Assembly: GCF_018812025.1 (NCBI RefSeq)
Contig: NC_063044.1
Span: 69,844,847 to 69,908,846, forward strand
Direction of reading: 5' to 3'
Source of the DNA: Megalobrama amblycephala
Lineage: Eukaryota > Chordata > Actinopteri > Cypriniformes > Xenocyprididae
DNA length: 64,000 bases
A model generated the notes under the pieces. That model saw only the letters and a list, made by a program, of their open reading frames with translations, did not search any database and was not told the DNA's origin. The stretch's first letter is position 1. Each line of letters begins with the position of its first letter. Shown piece by piece: positions 33,698 to 45,600 of this stretch. Made by a program: the position numbers and the translations under genes.

Positions 33698-36600
33698 CTA
33701 AACACCAATGGAAATATGACAAACCAAGATATTAAAGGCCGTTCCATCACTACTACTTTAACAACATGATCTCATGAGAATACGTGTGTATTTTTACGTA
33801 AAGTGTGGTTCTATTACACATACATTTACTTGCATTTTCATACTCACAAATACGTACAATATTGACGTATTTATAGCATAAAAAAAATAAATAAAAAAAT
33901 GTACGTATTGACAGCAATAAATTATTTACGTATATCCAAGTGTGAATGTGTATCCCATGTATTAATATTAAAATCGTGGCATTAATGTTTTGATTCTGTT
34001 GTATTAAATTGTCATATCAATACATGTTTTTAGTCGCATTTATTAAACGCAGTTTATTCATCTCCCTGCTGAAAAAAACAGCATATGTTGGTTAAGGCAG
34101 GTTTAGAAGCTGGTATGCAGGTTTGAGCTGGTTTATGCTGGTCAAGTGCTGGTCCATGACCAGATTTTATAGAGCTAATCAACATAAAAAATTATTTAAT
34201 TATAGAATATATTTTTTCTGACAATTATTAATAACCACCATTTTTTAGAACTAGTGTTTACAGAATAATGTTAAAGTGTTCAAATATTGGTAATTCTAGC
34301 TTCGCGCTCATAGTCACGGTCACGGTCGGCCGGTCGCATACGGTCTAGCCGCAGAAGTTCAAATATTTCAACAAAGAAATCTTCTTTCAAAGAAGATCAA
34401 ATCGGATCCGAAATTCCCGCATTTGCATATGATCAGAACTCCACGCATTCCCCATACTACTCTCCATTGAAAATGAATGGCATCCGGTCCAACGGCTGTT
34501 GTTTGTCGTGTGCAGTGGAAAGGTGGCTGAAGGCTGCGTCCTCCGGAGGTTGCATCTGAAGGTTGCATACGTCATTGATGCTGTATCATTTTAGAAAAGT
34601 AAATAGGACACTCCGAACGCGACCAGTTGTTGTCAGATTTCATTGGTGATTGCTAATATGAAATTTAATCGAAAGTTTGGCAAACAGCTTTGGAGAATTT
34701 GGTGTTTCCCCACTCAGAGAGATAGGAGCTGCACTTGAATGCATGAGAGGCGTTTCAAAGATGGCCGCTGAGTGAAATGACTTGACTTAAAGGGACTTTG
34801 GATACGCCTCATGCATCCTTCGAATTCCTGTGAAAGAAGGTCGCATTTGGAGTGTCCTACTTAGTGATGGGAAACTGAGGCTTTCTGAAGCATTTGAGGC
34901 TTTCATCAAATTGTGCCGAAAAACGGTTCATTACTCAAAGCTTTTAACACAGTGCGCATTAGCGACATCTGGTGGTCAGACTTGTTTTCTCCACCATATC
35001 TAACAAATCGGAGAGCAGATCTACGGTTTGAAAAAGCATGTGACCAAAGCTTCGGAAGTCCTTGACATACGGAATCACTCTTGTCTTGAATCAGTTCTAT
35101 CTAATCTAAACTAATCTCATCTAAATTAATTTGTGACAATGAGACCACCACTCGTGTCATGTGTAACCTGGTCAAAGGATTCACATATTGATAATATAAA
35201 ATATACAATGATGTGGCCATAACTGACGTGAGTAGTTTAAAAAATATTTTGAGTGAGCTGTTTAACCCTTATGTTCTGTTGGTATTATTTGTGTAATTAC
35301 GCTTGTTTGTCTGTTTGTCTCTTTTATTTATAACATTTCGTAGTTTTAAGAAATGGTTATGGGTAGGTTTAGGGACAGGTGTAGGATTAGCAGCTCAAAA
35401 TATCGTTTTGAATGCTATATTGTTACTAAAATTGTCATTTCCCTACACATCCATACATCCTACACTGTCCATTATGTTTTATTCATTTAATATTATGTAT
35501 AAAATGTGTATGTTTAGGGATCTTACATTTATCTATAAAATGATAAAATCTACTGAGGGTTCAGGGGATTTCTTTTGTTCCACATTAATTTTACACATGT
35601 CTGGTACAAATATGTGGCTTTGTTTCATTAATACAGTGTATACTTTTTTCTTTATTTACCCCGAAAGAAGGGAAGTGAAATGTGACAACATGCCCCATAG
35701 GTGGGGCACATTGTAACATGTGATGGGGCACGTTGTAACATGACAATATGACAGCTAAAATTTTTATTGGACTGAATTAAAAATATATATACATGACAAA
35801 CTAAAATATTTTGTGAATAAAAGACAATATAGGGAGGACTTCCGGGTGACGCCATGCTGACAGCAGCGTGAGGGAATCGCTCCGTCCAAAAGTTTAATAA
35901 TTTCCTAATAAAACCAGTATAATACTCGGCGATTCTTAACAAATTCGACATGTCGACAACTAGAGGTAGAGGACAATCTAAACAGGACTCAGCTAAGGAA
36001 AAAGGCGAAAACTTGAGGCAGTTAACTCTGATGCAAGCACAAAGTGCGCAATCGGATGCTAGCATGCGGGACTCCGAGTCAAAAATTCTGGCAGAGCTCG
36101 AAAAGCTGAGGAAAGACAACCAAGATGGACACACTCAGACTCAGTTATCTTTAATACGGTTGGAAACGTCCTTCGGGGAACTGAAAGGAGAGCTCATTGA
36201 TCTACAAAAGAGAACCGCGGAGGCGGAGGACCGTATCAGTGCTAATGAAGACACGGCCAGACGTCATGAGCGGGCCCTTCGTCACTTACTGCAACGAGAG
36301 ATGGATTTGAATGCACGATGTGAAGATATGCAAAATCGTTTGGGCGAAACAATCTGAGAATTTATAATGTGGCTGAAGGGTGCGAGGGAAGAGATGTTAA
36401 GCGGTTCGTACATGATTTGCTTAATTCTGTTCTTCAGCTTCCCCCTGATCTTAACATCGTCATTGAAAGGGCACACAGGGCGCTCACTGCTAAGCCCAAA
36501 ACCCCTGAAGCAGCCCCTCGTTCGCTGGTCGTTAGGTTTCTGGACTTTTCAGTAAAAGAAATCATACTGAGACAGGCCTGGGAGCAGAAAAAAGTTATGT

Positions 36601-39600
36601 ACGAAGGAAAACAGATCTACTTCGATCATGACTTCTCTCCCGAGCTGCAGAAGAAAAGGGCGCTGGTGCGTGATACAGTAAAGCAGCTAAAGATGAAGAA
36701 CATTAGGGCAAAGTGTGTTTTTATGGAGGATGGCGTGAAGACCTACCCGACATTGGCAGACGCTGTGCCGGCGCTTGAGAAGTTGGGGGTGCACGCCCGA
36801 GTGGATGAGAGGGAGCGACTGGAGATGGAGCTGTGCCAAGACGGGTGGAATACAGCGGGAAGGAGACCCATTGGAGGACAAGCGACACTCACCAACGCCG
36901 AAATTAAAGCCTTTTTCAACAAGGATAACTAATTTATATTTTCGCCGAGTACATCTATCTAATTAAACTAGTATAGTTAGGAGAAGAAAAGTGGGAATTT
37001 CCAATATGGACGAGACGCGAGAACTACTAAGTGGAGGACCACCTATCCACAGCCAAGTCGCTAACGAAGCGCTCTGGGAGCGACAGCGATACCGCACACG
37101 GCGTGTTTTATCTTTTTTTTTCTTTTCCCCACGGAGGACCAGTCACCAGCCTCTGTCCAAGATACATCGGGGACTGGGTCATTCAGGTTTGAGTCAAAAG
37201 ATTCACGTTTTGACCCAGTCGGGTATGTGGAAGCCTACATTGTTCAATTTGTTATTTGTGTGTTCATTTGTAAATGTTTTTTTTGTCCTGAGACTTTTGA
37301 TGGGCCATATTGTTATTTTTAGTAATGACTCCTCTTATAGTGATCCTTGCGAGATTCAAGAAAGGGTTATAGTAGTTGAATATACAACAGAATAACAGAT
37401 GGATAGTTTAATTTGTGTTACGTATAATGTTAAAGGCCTAGGTAGTCCAATTAAAAGGAAAAAAGTGCTGAATCAACTGTGTTACGTGGCTGTGTAGTTT
37501 TTATTCTTAAAGACCCATAGGTGGCGTTGAAGCTCTGGATTGGTGGAAGCAAGATGACGTCACTGAGTTTCCGGCATAAAAAGCGTGGATGGCGTCAATG
37601 GAGTCTCTCTCGCTGGGCTGGTCTCGCTGGTGTCTCTCTCTGCGTTCTCCCCTCGATGCGGTCCCTTTGAACATCTATCGTCCGCTCTCATGGGGCGCTT
37701 AGTCTGTGTTTTTTGTAGTTTAGTTTGTTTTCTTGATTTTTCATTGTTTTGTTCGAGATGTTTTCTTTATATGGTTAATGTTTAATTTTAACAGTAACGG
37801 GTAGTGGATTTGCTTAAACAGGTCACTGTTTATTAATGTAGTAAGTATAGTGAAGGAAGCAGAGGCCCGGAAGACTCACTCCTCTTGCTTTATCGGAAGC
37901 TAGGTAAGAACTATCGGTGAGAATAGCCAGGCAGGCGTTCTTTGTTTCTTTGGCTGTTTTTCCCTACCTGTTTACTGTTAATTCTTTTGTTAAGATTTTG
38001 TCTAATATTTTATGTAATATTATTTCTGAATTGTTTATTCCTTGTTTCTATTATAATTAAATGAGGGCGATCGATTGTCCTGAAAACTAACTACCGGTGT
38101 CTGTGGCTCTTGCATGTGTGCGGCTCATGTCCTAATTGGAGTTATTATTTTAAACGAGCTTTTAACTTGGACATGGGCCGTAACAAACTGAAAAAGTTTA
38201 ACTGTGCCATAGCAATGCTACAGGAAACGCATCTTTTTGATAAGGAGCATATGAAGCTGAGGAGAGAGTGGGTAGATCAGCAATATAGCTCCTCGGATCA
38301 AAGTGGGAGGAAAAGGGGAGTTGCTATCCTTTTTATCAAGTCAGTGTATTTATGCCATGAGAAAACTTTTACTGATAAGGAGGGGAGATTTCTGATGGTT
38401 ATTGGATGTATAGGGGCATTAAAATGACTTTAGTGAATTTATATGCCCCAAATGAGGATTGTCCAATTTTCTTTAAAAATATTGCATCCTTGATAGCAGA
38501 CAATGCTGAAGGGACTGTTCTTATAGGGGGAGATTTTAACTGTGTTTTGAGAGCATATGTAGATAGACTCCCTGCTGACTTTGGTCCAAGGACCAGGAAA
38601 ACTTTAACTCTCTGTGCACTGATGGACGAGTTGGGTTTGATAGATCTTTGGCGTTGCTTGCATCCCAAGGAAAAAGATTTCACTTTTTTTTCAAATGTAC
38701 ATGGTAGTCACTCTAGATTAGATATGTTTTTGATGACAGGTGTAGATTCCTATAGAGTGACCCAATGTAATATTGAAGCAATTACCATCTCAGATCACGC
38801 TCCAGTCTCTTTGACGTTAAAGCTGAGTCCAAATAATAATTTTAAATACTGGAGAGCAAATGTATCTATTCTAAATAACGAAGCGATTCAACAACAAATT
38901 AGGAAAGGGTTATTAGAGTATATTCAATTTAATGACAATGAGACTGTAAGTCCATCAATGTTATGGGAGGGAGCCAAATGTGTCCTGAGAGGAAACATTA
39001 TTGCAATTTCATCAAGATTAAAGTAGGATTGGAAAATAAAATTAGACTGTTAGAGAAAGATTACCAAACAGTACAAAATAATGACACTTTTAATAGGTTG
39101 AAAGAAAATAGGCAGAAATTAAATGATTTATTAACCTATAAAGCAGAGGGGCAGCTTCGATTTACAAATCAAAAGTATTATGAATTTGGTAATAGGGCAA
39201 GTAGATTGTTAGCATTTCAGTTGCGAAAAGCTCAATCAGGCAGTGTTGTCCATAGAATTAGGTGTCCAAATTCTGGGGAAATGTTATCGCAACCCAAGGA
39301 TGTGGCAAAGGCGTTTGCCACCTACTACCAAGATTTGTATAAGGAAGAGAGCTGTCAAAATAAGGGGGGAAAAACAGATCATTTTTTTAACTCAATATGT
39401 CTTAATAAATTGACTGAGGAGGAAGCCGATCTATTGACGCCCAATTACAAGAGAGGAAATAAAAAACAGTATTTTAAAACTTAAAAATAATAAATCTCCG
39501 GGAGTGGACGGCCTCCCAGGTGAATATTATAAAATGTTTGAAGGAGAGCTTACGCCTCTTTTGGATAAAGTTTATAATTATGCACTTTCAGAGGGGGATC

Positions 39601-42600
39601 CTCCTCAGTCATGGTCTGAAGCGATTATTAGTGTCATTTATAAAGATGGTAAAGATCCTACTTTGTGCTCGTCTTATCGCCCCATCAGTCTCCTCTGCGT
39701 GGATTTAAAGATACTGACTGCCATAATTGCAAACAGAATGCAAAAATATATGAGAAAACTTGTGAAACCCGATCAGACTGGCTTTATCGCCAGCAGACAG
39801 GGGACCGACAATGTTCGAAGAGCTTTAAACCTCCAAATAGTGGCACAGAAAAGGAATACCCCATCAATGCTTCTCAGCTTGGATGCTGAGAAGGCTTTTG
39901 ATCGGGTGGATTGGGGCTTCCTACAAAATGCATTGAGGCACATGGGCTTTAATGAGATGTTTATAAAGTGGGTCCAAACTTTCTATAAGAATCCAAAGTC
40001 ACGAGTAAGGGTTAATGGGCACTGTTCAAAATTTTTCCCACTGGGACGCGGTACCAGGCAGGGTGAGGTTCTTTCACCCTCTCTATTTGCTTTGAGTATA
40101 GAACCGTTAGCTGAACTGATTAGATCCAATCCTCTCATACAGGGAATAAGAGATGAATCAAATGTTCAGCATAAATTGTCACTTTTCGCTGATGATATTT
40201 TATTATTTCTGGAGAACCCTATTACTTCTGTTCCAGCTTTGCTTCACAGTCTTAAGGAATACAGTATGGTATCAGGTTATAAAATTAATACAAACAAATC
40301 CGAAGCCTTGATGATTGTGGGGACTTGGCCATTGCAGCTGGATAATCTTGTTTCATTTAGACACTCCAAGCAGGGGTTTAGATATCTTGGAGTAATTCTT
40401 ACCCCCAGGACTAAGCAGTTGTTTTCATCTAATTATGACAAATTGTTAAAGGAAATCAGATCTGATTTAAACAGATGGGATGTACTACCGCTTTCTCTTT
40501 TGGGTAGAATTGAATCTATAAGAATGAATATTCTTCCAAGACTATTATTTTTATTCCAAAATCTACCTGTTGTTGTACCACAATCTATTTTTAAATCTCT
40601 AGAAAAGCTATTGTCAAAATTTATCTGGCAGAACAAAAGACCAAGAGTGCGCCTAAAAATTTTAATGTCGGCTAAGGAAAATGGGGGCTTAAATCTACCA
40701 AACTTCAAGTTGTATTATTGGGCTGCCCAAATAAAAGCTGTGGTGGCATGGATCATCCGGGATCCGGAGTCACAGTGGGTATCTATGGAGGAATATTCGG
40801 TGCCGGGAATCTCTCTCTCTCAGCTCCCATTTCTCAACCTGCAGTCTCAGAAAAAAATAAAAATTTCGAATTTATGGGTCAAACATACTTTAAAGATTTG
40901 GAATAAGGTCCAAAAGTTGCTGAAGGGAAAGACTGCTTTATCTCGAGCTATGACCATTGATCGAAATATTGAGTTTCTCCCATCCTTATCAGACAGTAGC
41001 GGTTTTCGGGGATGGGCTGAGAGAGGTCTCCTCACAGTAAATCAATTGTTTGATGGAAAAGTATTTAAAGCCTTTGCCCAACTAAGAGCGAAATTTAAGT
41101 TGCCCTCAAGTGATCTATATAAGTATTTTCAAATAAGGAGCTATGTTACAAAACATAACGACTGGGACCTGATAAGAAGTGAGCCTACAAATATAGAGAA
41201 ACATTTTATTAATTTGATTGAAAATGGTGGTGTAATGAAAAAACAAATGTCCTTGTTGTACAAAAAATTGTTGATTGACATGTCAGATAATACACAACAT
41301 ATAAAACAACAATGGGAAATGGAGATGAATGTTACCATGGATGACGATGTTTGGGTTAATATATGTTCTGGTTGTCATAAGGGTGTGGGCAGTCAGATTT
41401 GGAGGGAATTTGATTGGAAGACGAAAATCAGGTTTTTCAGGACTCCGTTGAAATCTTTCCTCACCAAGAGTAGTATGAGTGACAAATGTTGGAGGAAATG
41501 TGGATTGGTCGGTGACCAAACTCATATTTTTTGGGACTGCCCCATCATACATTGCTTTTGGAGGGACATTAAGGGCGTTGTGGAAAATTTACTAAAAGTG
41601 AACATATCTTTTGACTCCCAAACTTTTTTTATTGGACATTTTTCCAGACAACCTCTCACAAGATCAAGCATTTCTTCTCCGTCTCTTCCTAATGACGGCT
41701 AGGAAAATGATAACAATCTGTTGGTTAAAGCCTGAGCCACCTACCGTTACGCAATGGATACAAAAGTTAAGACAAATTTATTTAATGGATCGGTTGACAG
41801 CACAACTGCAACTAAAAGTTACAGCCTTTGAAAGAAGATGGGGTCCAGCTATTGACTTTCTGAAATAGGACACAATCTATGCCTTAATTTGTTTGTTTCT
41901 GATTGTAAATAATGTATGAAGCCCATTCTCAGGACATTGTTCATGTGTTTTTGTTTTTCTTTGTGTTTTGTGTGTATTCATAATAAAGTTCAAAAAAAAA
42001 AAAAAAGACAATACAGGTCCTTCTCAAAAAATTAGCATATTGTGATAAAGTTCATTATTTTCCATAATGTAATGATAAAAATTAAACTTTCATATATTTT
42101 AGATTCATTGCACACCAACTGAAATATTTCAGGTCTTTTATTGTTTTAATACTGATGATTTTGGCATACAGCTCATGAAAACCCAAAATTCCTATCTCAA
42201 AAAATTAGCATATTTCATCCGACCAATAAAAGAAAAGTGTTTTTAATACAAAAAAAGTCAACCTTCAAATAATTATGTTCAGTTATGCACTCAATACTTG
42301 GTCGGGAATCCTTTTGCAGAAATGACTGCTTCAATGCGGCGTGGCATGGAGGCAATCAGCCTGTGGCACTGCTGAGGTGTTATGGAGGCCCAGGATGCTT
42401 CGATAGCGGCCTTAAGCTCATCCAGAGTGTTGGGTCTTGCGTCTCTCAACTTTCTCTTCACAATATCCCACAGATTCTCTATGGGTTCAGGTCAGGAGAG
42501 TTGGCAGGCCAATTGAGCACAGTAATACCATGGTCAGTAAACCATTTACCAGTGGTTTTGGCACTGTGAGCAGGTGCCAGGTCGTGCTGAAAAACGAAAT

Positions 42601-45600
42601 CTTCATCTCCATAAAGCTTTTCAGCAGATGGAAGCATGAAGTGCTCCAAAATCTCCTGATAGCTAGCTGAATTGACCCTGCCCTTGATAAAACACAGTGG
42701 ACCAACACCAGCAGCTGACATGGCACCCCAGACCATCACTGACTGTGGGTACTTGACACTGGACTTCAGGCATTTTGGCATTTCCTTCTCCCCAGTCTTC
42801 CTCCAGACTCTGGCACCTTGATTTCCGAATGACATGCAAAATTTGCTTTCATCCGAAAAAAGTACTTTGGACCACTGAGCAACAGTCCAGTGCTGCTTCT
42901 CTGTAGCCCAGGTCAGGCGCTTCTGCCGCTGTTTCTGGTTCAAAAGTGGCTTGACCTGGGGAATGCGGCACCTGTAGCCCATTTCCTGCACACGCCTGTG
43001 CACGGTGGCTCTGGAATCGGTCCTTCTCCACAATCTTCCTCAGGGTCCGGTCACCTCTTCTCGTTGTGCAGCGTTTTTTGCCACACTTTTTCCTTCCCAC
43101 AGACTTCCCACTGAGGTGCCTTGATACAGCACTCTGGGAACAGCCTATTCGTTCAGAAATTTCTTTCTGTGTCTTACCCTCTCGCTTGAGGGTGTCAATG
43201 ATGGCCTTCTGGTCGGCAGTCTTACCCATGATTGCGGTTTTGAGTAATGAACCAGGCTAAAAGCCTCAGGAATCTTTTGCAGGTGTTTAGAGTTAATTAG
43301 TTGATTCAGATGATTAGGTTAATAGCTTGTTTAGAGAACCTTTTCATGATATGCTAATTTTTTGAGATAGGAATTTTGGGTTTTCATGAGCTGTATGCCA
43401 AAATCATCAGTATTAAAACAATAAAAGACCTGAAATATTTCAGTTGGTGTGCAATGAATCTAAAATATATGAAAGTTTAATTTTTATCATTACATTATGG
43501 AAAATAATGAACTTTATCACAATATGCTAATTTTTTGAGAAGGACCTGTATATATATTTTTTTCATATAAAATAATAGCATTTTTTAGACATTCAAATTT
43601 AAATAATTGTGTAGTTTGACAACAAACACTCTGTAAAACACAGCTATACAGCACTGGTAAAAACAATACAGGCAAACAGATGAAGAAACATATCCAGACA
43701 TTCAGAAAAACACAGAGCTGAACAAAAGCAGAACACGAGACAAATAGATGAGACAATAAAATGCTGAACATTTCTTGAAATAATATTTTCTGGATGTTCA
43801 GGTTCTTCCTCTCAGTCTTTATTCACTTTTTTCCCCGATAGTTTATCAACAGAAATTCATTCAAGTTGATTATGCCAGTTGTATCGTAACTGTATAGAAT
43901 ATTATAGTTCTAACAGGGGGCACACTGTAACGCAGCGTTACAACAAACCCTATCTGTGCAACTGGAATTTAAACCTGGTTAGTGTCTTCTGATAGTGAGT
44001 GAAGCATTAAACAACTACCCAAACTGCTAAACAAGAGATTGGAGATTAAAATAATATCAGATTTGTCTAATTTTAAATAAAAACAAAAAATATAGATGAA
44101 AAAACAGCTTAAATAAGAAATTTACTTTTGCTATTGTTAAATAAATGTTCAGTGATATCAGTGAATTTTGGCGCAATTTTTTCTCTATATATTCTCGATA
44201 TGGCAACTAGTAAATACACTAAGTTTCTTCATGCTAGCGTGTGTGGAAGTATTTAAACCATGCATGTTACAACTAATGCTGCGATAGTTTGTGCCCCGTG
44301 TTCCCTTATATCTTTATGACATGAAAGATTTGTAAATATTTAGCTTTTTTCTTGCTGTAAAAACTTGATAATTCTAAGCTTAAATGCTGCCAATATGTCC
44401 ATATTTAACGTTTCAGCATCTATCCAAACATATAAAAATTTAGTTCCCTTTCGAAAGGGAACTCGCACTGCATCCTAGAGCGCTAATGGGGAACGCCCTC
44501 GCGTGACAGGTGTCTGAAGTGAAAATGGCATCGCACCAATCATATTGGCTGGCGACAGCCTATGACGTCATACTAGCACGCCCCGACAGTATAAAAAGGG
44601 CGCCTATGAAACAGGACATCCTTTTTTCATCTTCAGTGACTGTTTTGTCTGTTGTGATCATTGTGAGGTAGGAACCTTTTTGCATCATATCTGAGAAATG
44701 TTTCAAGCATTGTGCCGATCCGTGTCCGAGATATCTGACGCCTGATGACACAAGACTTGTGCGTTCACTGTCTGGGCGAAGAGCACACTCATTCAGTTCT
44801 CGAGGGAACTGTTTGCGTTCATTGCGAGCATCTGCCGATGCGGACGCTCCGCTCTCGCCTATATATCTTCTCGAGGGAAGTGGGACAGGCATCTGCACCT
44901 GGCGACTCGGGTCCTTCTCACGCTGAGGCCGAGAGGAGACTCAAGTCGTGGGGCTCACAGGTGGAGCTCATGGAGCGCCAGGGGCTTTCCCCTGATGCGG
45001 TGGCTGAATTGCGCTGCACCACAGACCTCGCTCTCCGTGCCACCAAACAAACTGCTGCCGCGATCGGTCGATCGATAGCGGCGATGGTGGCAACGGAGAG
45101 ACACCTGTGGGTGAACCTGGCTGACATCGGGGAGAAAGAGAATGCGCCGGACTTGCCCCTTGAGCTTTTCAGGACCTCCTTCGAGGTGGTGGTTGGAAAG
45201 TTTAGGGAGGCGAGGGCACGTTCAGCAGCTTTTAAATCCTGTATTCCATGCCGTGGGTTTCCATCTCCCTCTCCTCCTTTTTCTCCTGTCCCCCTGTACC
45301 CTTCCCTCCTTCCTTGCAAACGCTCTGACATCAGGCCTGAAGCCTGGGCCCGATAATGAATTGGTTTACAATTTGTAACTCTTTCTGAGGGCTTGGCTTA
45401 GTGCTTGGTTTGAGCACAGACATTTTTTAGATCACTGGGGTATGGCAGGCCCAGTTTACATTTGGCCTCTACTCTGGTTGGTTTTTGGGTGAGTGTAGCT
45501 GGTCACTGCCCCCCCATGGGAGTTTCTTTTGGGTTACTGTGACCTAGGATCACTGCCTAGGCTGGCAGGCCTTTTTATTTTTATTATTGTGAAACTTAGG

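Larger units (their letters stand above)
35819..42013 (+). mobile_element. full-length L1-type LINE with target duplication AAAAGACAATA
   Basis: The element starts at about 35832 (GGGAGGACTTCCGGG), holds ORF1 and ORF2, and ends with AATAAAGTTC and a poly(A) tail (41992-42002). AAAAGACAATA at 35819-35829 is repeated at 42003-42013 as its target duplication. Poly(A) tail, endonuclease plus reverse transcriptase and a CX3CX7HX4C motif place it in the L1 group. It is about 6.17 kb, or about 5.46 kb without a 706-bp solo LTR inserted in ORF2. Both ORFs are frameshifted. Confidence 0.9.
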
